Positions 1 to 8,206 of a DNA stretch of 64,000 nucleotides are shown piece by piece (the first letter of the stretch is position 1; each line of letters starts with the position of its first letter). The stretch is from Rhizobium oryzihabitans (GTDB lineage: Bacteria; Pseudomonadota; Alphaproteobacteria; Rhizobiales; Rhizobiaceae): assembly GCF_010669145.1 (NCBI RefSeq), contig NZ_CP048632.1:1736001-1800000 (forward strand), in the 5' to 3' direction. Under the pieces are notes generated by a model. That model was not told the origin of the DNA, made no database searches, and saw only the letters and a list, made by a program, of their open reading frames with translations. A program made the position numbers and the translations under genes.

Positions 1-100
1 CTTTGGAGAAATGGCGATCCTCCGCTACTTCGAAGATATCGCCTTCTTCACGGAGATGGCCGTAAACACCTGCCCGCAGGGCGCGCACGAGCTTAGTCAT
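1..100 (-). CDS. Prophage late protein, N-terminal fragment cut by window edge
   Basis: Only the first 33 residues are visible, starting MTKLVRALRAGVYGHLREEG; the gene continues past base 1. The ATG (98-100) overlaps the stop of the cement-like gene by 8 bp, and a GGGGAGG ribosome site sits 9 bp upstream within that gene, so it is translationally coupled to the head operon. I do not recognise the family from this fragment. Its position just after the capsid and cement genes suggests a virion or head-tail joining role, which is inference only. Confidence 0.6.
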   Translation of the reverse strand, partial: MTKLVRALRAGVYGHLREEGDIFEVAEDRHFSK

Positions 101-536
101 AGTTGTTGTCCTCCCCGGCAGCGACGACGCCGGCCGTAATCTTGCCAGCGGTCAGCGGGCCGGTTGCGACGGTGTAGTTCAGGCGGGCATAGCGCTCGTC
201 TGTGCCACGGGGCAGATAGTCGATCGGGAAGACGTAGCCGGCGACCAAGGACGCCTTCCCAATCGCTCCCGAGGTCCAGACGGTCTTCGGAGACGAGAAG
301 GCTTCGTTGTCATCGGTCTGCAATTCCACGGTGAGCGTTGCGGCACCGGCAGCCAGTGCAGCTTCGACCATCTGGACACGAAGCGAGACTTTGCCGCCGC
401 GGCCGAGATCCTTGCGGATGTTTGCAGCAGCGCCAACGGGTTTACCGCTGGCGCCGAAGTCGATGACGTTCGTGGACGGTGCAGAGGCCGTGATGACCTG
501 CGCATCCGAAAAGAGGTTCTGTGCGTCGAAAATCAT
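93..536 (-). CDS. Bbp16-like capsid cement/decoration protein
   Basis: Predicted 147-aa virion protein that would bind and stabilise the capsid surface. I chose the ATG at 536 (MIFDAQNLFSDAQ) because it follows a purine-rich GAAGGG site and clears the capsid gene by 25 bp; a longer reading frame would overlap the capsid gene. The sequence is rich in beta-prone segments with repeated short Gly/Ala turns and has no signal peptide or membrane segment. Its place directly after the major capsid gene and its N-terminal pattern fit the Bbp16 family of small podoviruses. Family assignment is by recall; a head-attached structural protein is the safe reading. Confidence 0.7.
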   Translation of the reverse strand: MIFDAQNLFSDAQVITASAPSTNVIDFGASGKPVGAAANIRKDLGRGGKVSLRVQMVEAALAAGAATLTVELQTDDNEAFSSPKTVWTSGAIGKASLVAGYVFPIDYLPRGTDERYARLNYTVATGPLTAGKITAGVVAAGEDNNYD

Positions 537-561
537 TGTTTCAACCCTTCTTCGACCGCCG

Positions 562-1557
562 TTAGACGATCTGGCTTTCGGTTTCGAGGATGTTGTCATC
601 CCGGCGGATCGGAAGGCCGAGGAACGAAACAACCGGCTTGCCCTGGCTCTGGTCGAGCGTGAGGTTCACGTTGGTCTTGTTCATGGCCTGCTTGTGCAGG
701 AAGGTCTGCACCGTCTTCGGCGCGTAGATGACCGTCTTGCCGTTCGGCTGGTTGGGGTTCTGCAAGGCGTAGTAGCCATCGATCATCAGATTGATGAGGT
801 CGGCGCCACCGGCCGTGGCATTCGCCCGAAGGTCGGACACGTCGATGTTCGCGATGCGGGCAACGCCGCGCCAGTCGCGGACGGACAGGCCGATGTCCTG
901 CGAAAACTTCTCGCGGTAGACATCATAAAGCGAACCGTCAGGCAGTTCCTTCGTGGTCTTGCCCTTGTCCTCGCGCTGAAGACCAGCCTTGGTGCCTTCC
1001 GGATAGAGAAGGTGAACCGAGTCCTCGCCCCAGGTGACGAACCAGATGGAGGTGTTATCCGATCCGGTACCGCCTGCGTCGATGATCTGCCGGCCGTTGG
1101 CTGCAGTCTTCGAGTTGAAGCGGGGATGAAGGCCCGTAAAGCGTTCCGGCATGACGTCGGTATCGCCGTAGTAGACGGTGGAGCCGAGCATGTTTGCCAT
1201 ACCGGCAATATGAGCCTTGGCTTCATTCAGGCGGAACTTCGCCGGGTTCTTGGCGATGTCGACGAGCTTTGCGTCAACTTCGGACCAGTCTTCCAGCATA
1301 CCGGTCGCATCCTTGACCTGCGCCGTGGTGCCCTTCGTAGGCATTACGCCCTTGTAGAGCTTGCGCCAGGTCGGAACCGGCAGGCCGGTGCGAACGGTGG
1401 TCAGGTGCGACGTGCCCATGTTGCATTCGAGAATGGGAGCGTCTTCGTACATGCTGTTGAACTGGACGAGCATGTCGATGATGGTTGCAATGTCATCGCC
1501 CCATTCCTGCTTTTTCAGGTCGGAGAGCGTGGGATACATGTTGCCGACAGTGGCCAT
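562..1557 (-). CDS. Major capsid protein (GP7/Bbp17-like)
   Basis: A 331-aa protein that forms the icosahedral head shell. It begins MATVGNMYPTLSDLKKQ and contains typical segments of the epsilon15 gp7/Bbp17 capsid group, including an early NSMYEDAPILE stretch, TGLPVPTWRKLYKG near residue 60 and a C-terminal GKPVVSFLGLPIRRDDNIL strand. The length matches that family (roughly 330-340 aa). The gene lies 3 bp from the end of the scaffold gene and is followed by the cement-like gene, the usual head-module order. There is no sign of frame disruption. Confidence 0.87.
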   Translation of the reverse strand: MATVGNMYPTLSDLKKQEWGDDIATIIDMLVQFNSMYEDAPILECNMGTSHLTTVRTGLPVPTWRKLYKGVMPTKGTTAQVKDATGMLEDWSEVDAKLVDIAKNPAKFRLNEAKAHIAGMANMLGSTVYYGDTDVMPERFTGLHPRFNSKTAANGRQIIDAGGTGSDNTSIWFVTWGEDSVHLLYPEGTKAGLQREDKGKTTKELPDGSLYDVYREKFSQDIGLSVRDWRGVARIANIDVSDLRANATAGGADLINLMIDGYYALQNPNQPNGKTVIYAPKTVQTFLHKQAMNKTNVNLTLDQSQGKPVVSFLGLPIRRDDNILETESQIV

Positions 1558-1560
1558 GTC

Positions 1561-2363
1561 TTAACCTCGTTGGGTTGGAGTGGTTGCGCCGTACATCGCC
1601 TCTTCAGGAGACTTTGCAGAGGCGGCTGGAGTTTCCGACGTGAGGGGCTTGTCATCACTGAGAGCGTTGCCGACACGGGCCAGTAGCCGGAATAGACCGG
1701 GATGGTTGCCAATCCCGAGTTCAACCAGATCGCGGCGGAACGCATCGTCACCGAACGTTGCAATCACACGATCTGCTTTGAGGACGTTTTCCTTCAGGTG
1801 GTCGCCGCCGAAGTCCTTGTCGGTGCGAATTTCCTTCTGCCAGTCCTCTGTAATTTTCTGGTGTCGCTCGTTGAGAGCGTCGAATTCAGTCTTGCGCTGT
1901 TCAGCCAGAACGCCGGCAAGCTTCGTCGCCTGTGCGTTGGTGAGGCCGATTTCCTTCATGACGGGAGAGGCCTTCTCCAGAAGGGCTTCGTCGAGCTCGA
2001 TGCCGTCGCCCAGAGCAATGGTGTACTTACCGTCTTCGGGAACAGTGTCAGCAGGATCGGCAGCCGCCTTGTTCTTGTCGTCGGCTTCCTGTGGCTTCGT
2101 CTTGTCGTGTTCCGCCTTCAGCTTGGCATTGTCTTCGGCGGACTTGGCGCTATCAGGAACGTACTCCTTCCAGTCGGAAGCGGCGGCCTTGGCCTTATCG
2201 CTGTCAGCAGAGCCGTTGTCGCCTTCGACAGCGGCGGGAACGCCAGAGAGGATCGTGTCAGCGCCCTTGGCAGCCTCTGCCGCGCTATCGCCACCAGCGC
2301 CGGCACCGGAAGCCCCTCATCTGCGGGAGCAAAGGCGACGCTATTCCTCAGAAGATGTTTCAT
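1561..2363 (-). pseudogene. Capsid scaffold-like protein, frameshifted as sequenced
   Basis: The gene starts at ATG 2363 after an AGGGA ribosome site and begins MKHLLRNSVAFAPADEG. At the CCCC run 2313-2316 (plus strand) the frame is lost. The next frame continues with an acidic, Ala/Lys-rich, helix-prone protein to 1561, ending in the segment MKEIGLTNAQATKLAGVLAE and a charged tail. One extra C in the run gives an uninterrupted 267-aa protein. No ATG, GTG or TTG in the long frame precedes base 1959, so as written only a 132-aa C-terminal piece could be made separately. Composition and location between the Bbp19-like gene and the capsid gene fit a scaffold. A sequencing error is likely, because chromosomal genes here show the same lesion. 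Confidence 0.75.
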
Positions 2364-2634
2364 GCTCTTCCCTCGATCGTTTCTCCGAGCGGTTATGTGC
2401 CTCGATCATCATTTGAGCGTAGGCAGTGGGCTCGACGGTGTTGAGTTGATTGATGATGGTCACGCCGATCACGCGGCGGCCGATGGAAATACCGGTTTCG
2501 CCATTGACCACAGGCGCAGCGCTGTAGACGCCGCACTGTGCAATGATCCACCAGATGAATTCGCGAGCGCGCGGGTGCTCCAGCACGAACTGCGTTGACA
2601 GTTCGAGTTCTGTTTCGTCCCTTGTTTTCGTCAT
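2341..2634 (-). CDS. Bbp19-like small head-module protein
   Basis: 97-aa acidic protein with a central hydrophobic segment (EFIWWIIAQCGVYS, about residues 26-39) and a charged C-terminus rich in Glu, Ser and Arg. Its ATG overlaps the portal stop (ATGA) and its end overlaps the scaffold start by 23 bp, so it is tightly coupled to both. The region between portal and scaffold encodes a Bbp19-family protein in related podoviruses, and the N-terminal pattern fits. Molecular role is unknown; it is presumably structural or an assembly factor. Confidence 0.66.
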   Translation of the reverse strand: MTKTRDETELELSTQFVLEHPRAREFIWWIIAQCGVYSAAPVVNGETGISIGRRVIGVTIINQLNTVEPTAYAQMMIEAHNRSEKRSREEHETSSEE

Positions 2635-4337
2635 CCTGCGACCCCTAGACGGCTCAGCAACGCGGCTGGCCCGCCCGTCTCGTCAGTTTCAGCGAGCAAC
2701 TGCGCGGCCTCGGCACCCTGTTTGACGACAGGTGCCATCTTGGAGGCCATTTCAGCGGAAGCCGCTGCGCGTTGCTGTTCGGCGCGATCAGCCCGAATCT
2801 TCCGGACTTCGTCATCTGCGCGAACGATGGTCGGCACTACACCGACAGCATCGCCGTATTCGTCGATAGCCTGGTCGAAATCGACCTTGTCCATCGCTTG
2901 CGCATTGCCCCCACTGATGTTCCCGACGAAGGCAAGGAACCGTTCGATAGAGCCTGTGGAAACAGCAAGCTGCGCCTGGGCCAGCGTCGAGATGTTTTCG
3001 ATCTTGAGTTCAACGCCTTCCAGTTCTTGCGGAGGCTCCGGCAGTTCGTTGAGGTCATCGAGCGTGCCGAACACCCAATCGGCCAGCGGCATGATAAGCT
3101 CATGGTGCTGGCGTTCTACGGTCGGGCCAAGCTGCTGAAGCTGCTCTTCCTTGCGCTGGGTAAGCTCATAGACATTCTTTGGCTGAATGCCCTGCATGTT
3201 CGAAATCGCCATGAACAGGTCAGCGAAGAAAGCCCGGTTGATGCGGTTATCGACGTCCTTGATATCGGCCGCCAAGTCTCCCACGGAGATGTTGACGTCG
3301 AAGGCGCGGCGATAGGCGGCGTTCTGGTTCGTTTCATCCACATAAGTGACAGAACCCGGAAGGGATGAGTTCCGCTTGTTGCGGAGCGCCGTCGGGGCAA
3401 CCACAGCCGGTTTAACCTGGTGCTCGATACCTTGCCCCTTCCAGATTTGCTCCTTCTGGAGCATCTTCACGTCAGGCAACGCATCCATGCCGGGGCAGTA
3501 GGCGGCATAGACGTCTTCGCCCACGATGTCCCAGCGAGGCGCTATGATTGGATTGCGGTCGAACCCGCTGATTTCCAGCATCACCTTGCTCGGCCCCCCT
3601 GCCTCCCAATAGTTCGACATGAACGGCTTGTGGGCCTTCGTCGGGATATTGGGGTTTCGGTCATGGCGCGGCTCAATCGCGTTGAAGACCTCGACCCAAT
3701 CGTCGTAGCTGCCCTTATCCCAGCAGTTCTTGATCGTCGTGGACGTCTTCGACCAGTCCATATCGCCATTCGCCTGAACAACGAAGCGGCCAACGACCTG
3801 TTCAACAGTCATCCATACCCGGCGATAGCAGGTATCGACACGCTGCTGACCGCTCGCTGCAAGCCAGTACTGACCAGCAACCGGCATGATGCCATGCAGA
3901 GCGCCCTTGTTGGTCGTGAGGATCATGCAGAACTGCCCGAACAGCAGTTCGTCGCCGTACCCGCTGTGAAGGCAATTGTAGATGTTCGAGACGGCCAGCT
4001 TGTCCCGAGCCTTACGGGTGGACTGGTACAGGTAATTCTTGACCGGCCCGAATTCCTTCATGTCGTCGTCGAAGGTGCTGTATCGCATCCACGGGCGGGT
4101 TGGAGACGTGAGACCCGCTTGCATGCCGGATCTCGCGACACGGTGGGCCAGCAAGGGCGAGTTATCGACGATCCGGCTATTCTGCGGCCGGCCCTTCGTT
4201 TCCTTGGCGTCGCCTTTGCGGTATCTGCCGGGAGCGATGAAGTCGTTCAGTTCCTGCCACAGCGCCTCATAGTCGTTTCGTTCTTTCTTGAGGGCGGCTA
4301 AGCGCCGTTCGTGCCGCGACCGGATTGCATCGTCCAT
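2631..4337 (-). CDS. Portal (head-to-tail connector) protein
   Basis: 568-aa portal that forms the dodecameric DNA channel at one capsid vertex. I chose ATG 4337 (MDDAIRSRHERRLAALKKER) over an in-frame upstream start because that would overrun the previous gene. An N-terminal coiled region is followed by LWQELNDFIAPGRY, a conserved RVARSGMQAGLTSPTRPWMRY block near residue 70, and a C-terminal acidic/amphipathic tail, all typical of the phage head-to-tail connecting protein family of podoviruses. The length suits that family (about 550-700 aa). It lies 1 bp after a 71-aa conserved small gene and overlaps the Bbp19-like gene. Confidence 0.88.
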   Translation of the reverse strand: MDDAIRSRHERRLAALKKERNDYEALWQELNDFIAPGRYRKGDAKETKGRPQNSRIVDNSPLLAHRVARSGMQAGLTSPTRPWMRYSTFDDDMKEFGPVKNYLYQSTRKARDKLAVSNIYNCLHSGYGDELLFGQFCMILTTNKGALHGIMPVAGQYWLAASGQQRVDTCYRRVWMTVEQVVGRFVVQANGDMDWSKTSTTIKNCWDKGSYDDWVEVFNAIEPRHDRNPNIPTKAHKPFMSNYWEAGGPSKVMLEISGFDRNPIIAPRWDIVGEDVYAAYCPGMDALPDVKMLQKEQIWKGQGIEHQVKPAVVAPTALRNKRNSSLPGSVTYVDETNQNAAYRRAFDVNISVGDLAADIKDVDNRINRAFFADLFMAISNMQGIQPKNVYELTQRKEEQLQQLGPTVERQHHELIMPLADWVFGTLDDLNELPEPPQELEGVELKIENISTLAQAQLAVSTGSIERFLAFVGNISGGNAQAMDKVDFDQAIDEYGDAVGVVPTIVRADDEVRKIRADRAEQQRAAASAEMASKMAPVVKQGAEAAQLLAETDETGGPAALLSRLGVAG

Positions 4338-4338
4338 A

Positions 4339-4554
4339 TTAGGCACCCAGCAGCATCTTCTTGCCTGTAGCATCCACGGCGCCGACGCCTTCGTTGCCGG
4401 TCAGCATCGTCGGCGCGGCTGACTTCAGCTTGTCCTTCGCATTGTTCGCAGCAGCAGCTGAAGCATCCTTCGTCGGTGCTCGCTGGGCAGCGTATTCGAC
4501 AGGAAGAGCGGGAGTAGCGGCCGGCGCTGCTGCCTTGCTTGAGAAAACGCACAT
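4339..4554 (-). CDS. Small conserved podovirus protein between terminase and portal
   Basis: 71-aa protein starting MCVFSSKAAAPAATPALP after a clear AAGGA ribosome site 7 bp upstream; the longer in-frame extension would overlap the preceding gene. It has an Ala/Pro-rich N-terminus, a YAAQRAPTKD segment and a C-terminal LTGNEGVG...KKMLLGA motif. Small proteins with a Cys near the start and a terminal KK-LLGA motif recur at this position in podoviral head operons. They are usually annotated as hypothetical, and I do not know the function. Confidence 0.68.
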   Translation of the reverse strand: MCVFSSKAAAPAATPALPVEYAAQRAPTKDASAAAANNAKDKLKSAAPTMLTGNEGVGAVDATGKKMLLGA

Positions 4555-4564
4555 GTTGGCTTCC

Positions 4565-4861
4565 TTACAGGTAGAGAAAAACGAGGAGGGAGAAGACGGC
4601 GAACGCCAGCGCAACAATCGACAGAGGACGCTCCCAGCGCGGGCCAATGACATCGGCAAGGTAAGCGGCGCCGATGGACGCCAAAGGCAGCACAGCAAGC
4701 CACAGGACCGGATGCGAGCCGGTTGCAGCAACAGCCAAGATCAGCAGGAACACCATGCCGGCGAACAGTCGTCCGTTCGTGGCGGCGTTCTTGGCGCGTT
4801 CAAGCGAGCAGAGGCGCTCATGCTGCCGTTGAAGCAGCAGGTCAAAATCATCAGGTTCCAT
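4565..4861 (-). CDS. Small membrane protein in head operon
   Basis: 98 aa with a 30-residue charged N-terminus (MEPDDFDLLLQRQHERLCSL) and three hydrophobic segments at about residues 33-47, 50-68 and 79-97. The start is preceded by a GAGG ribosome site and the gene lies 9 bp after the large terminase. The topology would allow a holin-like role, but the position inside the packaging module and the long charged N-terminus do not settle it. I treat it as a membrane protein of unknown function. Confidence 0.65.
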   Translation of the reverse strand: MEPDDFDLLLQRQHERLCSLERAKNAATNGRLFAGMVFLLILAVAATGSHPVLWLAVLPLASIGAAYLADVIGPRWERPLSIVALAFAVFSLLVFLYL

Positions 4862-4870
4862 GTTCGGACC

Positions 4871-6367
4871 TCAAGAATAGGGGTTGTAATCGTCGCTCTG
4901 GGATGAGCCGCCGTAGCTGGTGTCACGGCTGTGATTGTAGCGTTCATCGCCGCGTTCCCTTGCCACCACAGGGCGCGCGAAGGTCAGGCCGAGCGCGTCA
5001 GCACGGTTTGGAGACGGCAGGCCTCTCGCCTTCATGTCTTCCTTGCTCTCCAGCTGGAGCTTGCCGTCAACGCGCGCAATCAGTTCCGGGCCGATCAGGT
5101 CTTGATAGAGAACGTCGTCCTTCGGATCGATCGCGCCACCTGTTTTGATCCAGTCGCGCATTCCCTTCCACATCTCGGCACGCTTGTTCAGGCAGCCGCG
5201 GTCCACGCTCTTTTCTGCGAAGCTCACAAGTTGCCATGTGCGGCCGAGCGTGATGCCCGCCGAATAGATGCCTGTTCCATGGCCAAGGTCGATGAAGACC
5301 GCATCCGCTTCAAGTTCGTCCTCGAAGCGCGCCACATGGTTGGCGACCAGGATGTCGTTATCGTTCTTCGGCATGGTCAGCAGCAGCTTCGAGTAAAGCC
5401 CCTGTCTGAAGTAGATGACCAGTTCGTCGTCACCTGTCCAAGCGGGATCAACGCCGATGATTTTCGGAGCGAAGTCATACTGCTCTTTGCGCAGGTGGAC
5501 TTTCTGGGCAGCGTCCACATCATCGACCGATATGAACTGCTTTGCTGAAGCCGATGGAAACATGCCGCGCACTCGCACCTTTACGAAATCATGGTCTTCG
5601 CCATAGTCCTCGACCCACTGGTCAAGCTTCTTCTTGTTGGTGCCTGGCACCGACCGGCTATCGATCTGTCGCCTTATCCAGCGCCGACGATGGCGACGGA
5701 AACACTCGCGGAATCGCCCGGTGTTCTGCGTCGGGTTGCCGAAGACAATCCAGATGATGATCGTGTTTTCGTCAGTCAGCGCGCCTTCCGCCACTTCCCA
5801 GACGCTATCCGCAATCTTTGAGGCCTCGTCGAACATCAGGACGATTATCTTGTCCTTGTTGTGCAGACCGGCAAAGGCTTCCGTGTTGTGGGCAGACCAC
5901 GCGACGAAATCGAGTCGCCACAGGTCTGAATGCTCCGCGTCTCGCGCCTTGACCGACATGGCCTGCACATCAAACCAGTGCGACGTGATCGATGAGCGGA
6001 ACCACTTGCCGATTTCCGGCGACGTCTTCGTTCGCAGCTGGCTTTCAGTGTTTGCGGTGGCGACAATCTTGCAATCAGCAAAGCAGGACATGGCCCAATT
6101 TGCGAGCATGCCCATTTCTGCCGACTTGCCGATACCGTGACCGCTTGCAACGGCGATCTGCAAAGGCTGGTATCGGTTCTCGCTGTTAAGGTGCTGGCGT
6201 ATCTCTTCGTTGATATCCGCCTGCCACTCGCGCGGCCCTTCCATGTCCTTCAGATTGCCCTGACCCCAATCCCACGCGAACAGGGACCATCCTTGCGGGT
6301 CGAACTGATATTCAGCGGCGGCGTCCAGAATGTCTTCATCCGGGTCGCGCTTCTGTGCTGGTATCAT
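4871..6367 (-). CDS. Large terminase subunit
   Basis: 498-aa packaging motor with an N-terminal ATPase and a C-terminal nuclease. The Walker A loop is SGHGIGKS (residues 75-82) and Walker B is IIVLMFDEAS (about 174-183). The nuclease half shows its acidic residues in IIGVDPAWTGDD, VFIDLGHGTG and the C-terminal NRADALGLTFA. It works with the small terminase at the phage DNA end and the portal during packaging. The ATG overlaps the stop of the small terminase gene by 4 bp. Length and motif spacing are normal for a terminase_6-type protein. Confidence 0.93.
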   Translation of the reverse strand: MIPAQKRDPDEDILDAAAEYQFDPQGWSLFAWDWGQGNLKDMEGPREWQADINEEIRQHLNSENRYQPLQIAVASGHGIGKSAEMGMLANWAMSCFADCKIVATANTESQLRTKTSPEIGKWFRSSITSHWFDVQAMSVKARDAEHSDLWRLDFVAWSAHNTEAFAGLHNKDKIIVLMFDEASKIADSVWEVAEGALTDENTIIIWIVFGNPTQNTGRFRECFRRHRRRWIRRQIDSRSVPGTNKKKLDQWVEDYGEDHDFVKVRVRGMFPSASAKQFISVDDVDAAQKVHLRKEQYDFAPKIIGVDPAWTGDDELVIYFRQGLYSKLLLTMPKNDNDILVANHVARFEDELEADAVFIDLGHGTGIYSAGITLGRTWQLVSFAEKSVDRGCLNKRAEMWKGMRDWIKTGGAIDPKDDVLYQDLIGPELIARVDGKLQLESKEDMKARGLPSPNRADALGLTFARPVVARERGDERYNHSRDTSYGGSSQSDDYNPYS

Positions 6368-6804
6368 TTCTGTTCAGGCTTCCTTGCCTTGGCTCGATTG
6401 AGACGCTCAGCGAGCGAGCCGTTGACGTTAAGCTCGACTTCCTGCTTGTCGCGCCAATCCTTTGGCTTCCGGTTCTTCAGCCAGAAGATGGCTGCGACCG
6501 TATCAGGCGGGTAGTGCTTGGTGACTTCGGTCTTCACCACCTGGCCATCAATGACCTTGATATCGACATCAGGATGAGAATAACCGATAGCCCTTTGAAA
6601 CAGACTGCGCTCGACGGCCTCGTCCGAAATGTCCTTGCCAACCTTTAAGGACTGACAGAATTCCGGGTACTCTATCTTCCAGCGCTGGATAGTGCGATCA
6701 GACACCCCGAAGAATTCGGCAAGCTGCTTATCCGTAAGCCCCTGCTCGCAGAGCTTTTCAGCCTGTTCCGCATACTCGGGCTTGTACGAGGTCTGACGCG
6801 CCAT
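6364..6804 (-). CDS. Small terminase subunit (HTH DNA-binding)
   Basis: 146-aa protein starting MARQTSYKPEYAEQAEKLCEQ, chosen over an upstream frame extension that overlaps the neighbouring gene. Residues 18-45 form a helix-turn-helix (LTDKQLAEFFGVSDRTIQRW) of the terminase-small type that recognises the packaging site. The middle segment SLFQRAIGYSHPDVDIKVIDG and the later KNRKPKDWRDK are typical of the family. It is the first packaging gene in the transcription direction and overlaps the large terminase by 4 bp. Confidence 0.88.
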   Translation of the reverse strand: MARQTSYKPEYAEQAEKLCEQGLTDKQLAEFFGVSDRTIQRWKIEYPEFCQSLKVGKDISDEAVERSLFQRAIGYSHPDVDIKVIDGQVVKTEVTKHYPPDTVAAIFWLKNRKPKDWRDKQEVELNVNGSLAERLNRAKARKPEQK

Positions 6805-6806
6805 GT

Positions 6807-7049
6807 TCAGTAAATCCCGACAAGGCCGCCTGCGGTTGTTCCTGTAGACCACACGCGACGAATTCGAATGGGGAAGACGCCGGCAGGCATGGTGAAAGTG
6901 CCTACCGCGCCTTTGTCGTCAGTGATTTTGATATCGCCCTCTGTGCCGATGATCAGCGCACGAGTATCGTTTTCGAGATCGACGGTATCGCTCTTGGCGA
7001 TGCTGAAGAGACGTCCCGGCTCTGTGCCGTATTGATTGCGTTCGACCAT
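6807..7049 (-). CDS. Small virion-associated protein (spike-base-like fold)
   Basis: 80-aa protein with the pattern TDSA-like DLENDTRALIIGTEGDIKITDD...GTFTMPAGVFPIRIRRVWSTGTTAGGLVG split over two beta-rich halves. This signature is common to a family of very short phage or GTA-associated proteins (spike base protein/RCAP_rcc01079-like) that I recall as virion components. Its stop lies 2 bp before the small terminase ATG. No membrane segment or signal is visible. The function is inferred from family resemblance only. Confidence 0.62.
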   Translation of the reverse strand: MVERNQYGTEPGRLFSIAKSDTVDLENDTRALIIGTEGDIKITDDKGAVGTFTMPAGVFPIRIRRVWSTGTTAGGLVGIY

Positions 7050-7076
7050 CGCGCAGCTTCCTTGAAATGTGTGCTG

Positions 7077-7316
7077 TTAATCTTGCGTCAGGCGCTTCGT
7101 CAGGAATGCCAGAGAGCCGATGACACACCGGTTCCAGATGAAGCCGGCAACAGTCTCGCCCGTTGACCTGTCCGAATACTGGATGGCAACCGCGACGCCG
7201 CAGATCTCGCCACCCTTGGCTTTTTCCAGCAGCCCTTCGAGACATTCGATGCAGTCTTGGTTCTGGCCGCGCTCTGAAAGGATGCGGTCGCCGTCTTTGT
7301 AAACGACCTCACCCAT
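7077..7316 (-). CDS. Hypothetical prophage protein
   Basis: 79 aa, starting MGEVVYKDGDRILSERGQNQ. It contains three cysteines (CIECLEG and EICGVAV) and a hydrophobic strand followed by WNRCVIGSLAFL near the C-terminus. The gene starts 2 bp after the staple-like gene and ends 27 bp before the next gene, so it belongs to the late operon. I recognise no family. The pattern of alternating strands suggests a small soluble domain. Confidence 0.6.
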   Translation of the reverse strand: MGEVVYKDGDRILSERGQNQDCIECLEGLLEKAKGGEICGVAVAIQYSDRSTGETVAGFIWNRCVIGSLAFLTKRLTQD

Positions 7317-7318
7317 TG

Positions 7319-7651
7319 TCAGGCCTTCTTGTAGAACTTTTCAGCGACATCTTTGTCGGCGCCCTGGCCGATCGCCATCTTCTGAACCTGAAGCGATATC
7401 GAATGGCGCTTTTCGCCGTTGATGACTTCCACACGATCCTCCGAGATCATCGCTTCCGCATGAATCGTCACGGGCAGGCCGGCGTCGAAGTCGTGATCCG
7501 TCATGCCGAGCTTCTTCAGCGTCTCATAATCGAGAAACAGGTTCAGGCCATACGGGTAATCGGGCCGGTCCTCCGCGGAGGCTTTCTCCCAACGGTCGGT
7601 TTCAGCCTTCTTTTCGGCCTTTGTGCGGGCCAGGTCGACGAGTTCAGCCAT
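7319..7651 (-). CDS. Capsid-staple-like protein; first gene of the late operon
   Basis: 110-aa protein with a Lys/Glu-rich N-terminus (MAELVDLARTKAEKKAETDR), a central YGLNLFLDYETLKKLGM segment and a C-terminal strand SISLQVQKMAIG. This layout matches small phage proteins I recall annotated as capsid staple proteins. As the rightmost minus-strand gene before a divergent gene, it is likely the promoter-proximal gene of the head operon. An 8-bp inverted repeat, TTTGGTTC/GAACCAAA (7651-7658 and 7706-7713), brackets the upstream space and could be a control site. Confidence 0.62.
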   Translation of the reverse strand: MAELVDLARTKAEKKAETDRWEKASAEDRPDYPYGLNLFLDYETLKKLGMTDHDFDAGLPVTIHAEAMISEDRVEVINGEKRHSISLQVQKMAIGQGADKDVAEKFYKKA

Positions 7652-7713
7652 TTGGTTCTACCCCTTAAGGTTTGAAATGAGCTAGTCTCTGTGCTTCTTG
7701 AACACGAACCAAA
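7651..7713. repeat. Spaced inverted repeat between divergent late gene and zinc-ribbon gene
   Basis: TTTGGTTC at 7651-7658 and its exact reverse complement GAACCAAA at 7706-7713 are 47 bp apart. They flank the start region of the late operon and the leader of the plus-strand zinc-ribbon gene. It could be a looped operator or a weak RNA stem. Chance cannot be excluded for 8-bp arms at this distance. Confidence 0.35.
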
Positions 7714-7730
7714 GTCACAAGGACACGCTC

Positions 7731-7898
7731 ATGATTAAGTGCTCTGCCTGTGGAGCAACGAACGAAATTGACGTTCAATATTCAAACTTCGGCCCGGCCA
7801 ACCAAGACACCATCGAAGCGAAATGCGCAAAGTGCGGGGCCTTTCTGAAAAAGTTCAAAAAGGTATTTGATGTCACCGTGAAGCTTGTCGACGAATAA
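7731..7898 (+). CDS. Small zinc-ribbon protein
   Basis: 55-aa protein starting MIKCSACGATNEIDVQYS. I chose the ATG at 7731 because AAGGA lies 7 bp upstream; an in-frame ATG at 7698 has no such site. Two CxxC pairs (CSAC near residue 4 and CAKC near residue 34) form a zinc ribbon. It is transcribed against the late genes on both sides, so it is probably a morona- or regulator-like single gene. Possible roles include DNA or RNA binding; nothing more specific is visible. Confidence 0.7.
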   Translation: MIKCSACGATNEIDVQYSNFGPANQDTIEAKCAKCGAFLKKFKKVFDVTVKLVDE

Positions 7899-7933
7899 CC
7901 CTCTCCCGCTCTTTCTCGGTGGTGGTCATGTGG

Positions 7934-8167
7934 TCAGTCCCATGGGAGGAAAAGAGCGGCCTTGCGCCCGTATGCGTCGCGGTAGCCGGTCACTCTCAAC
8001 CAAGCCCACCGAAAGAAGCTGTGATAATACGGAGCAGGCACAGCGGGCACCCAACCTCTGCCACGGCATTCGTCGCAGTTGCCCGGCCGAAACGTTCCGC
8101 GGTGGACCCGATCAGCAAAACCTGTCCCTGCGCACGTCTCACAGTGCTGCAATACCTCGGCGGTCAT
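7934..8167 (-). CDS. Small CxxCxGxG zinc-finger protein
   Basis: 77 aa beginning MTAEVLQHCETCAGTGFADR. Two CxxC-x-G motifs (CETCAGTG and CDECRGRG) resemble the zinc-binding repeats of DnaJ, though only two halves are present and there is no J domain. GGAG lies 6 bp before the ATG at 8167, which decides the start over an ATG 4 codons upstream. It follows the 53-aa gene by 39 bp on the same strand. Short proteins of this type are common in phage genomes as presumed zinc-stabilised adaptors. Confidence 0.68.
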   Translation of the reverse strand: MTAEVLQHCETCAGTGFADRVHRGTFRPGNCDECRGRGWVPAVPAPYYHSFFRWAWLRVTGYRDAYGRKAALFLPWD

Positions 8168-8206
8168 CGCTCTCTCCATGTGGGCGGGTGAATGGGGTTC
8201 AGACGA

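Noticed and set aside
307..1686. 459-aa plus-strand reading frame across the capsid genes
   Set aside because: It mirrors the minus-strand capsid and cement genes, has Arg/Val-heavy composition and no ribosome site; a shadow frame.
2313..2316. Programmed frameshift in the scaffold gene
   Set aside because: The shift lies only 16 codons in, lacks a classic heptamer, and the same lesion type hits chromosomal genes; sequencing error is simpler.
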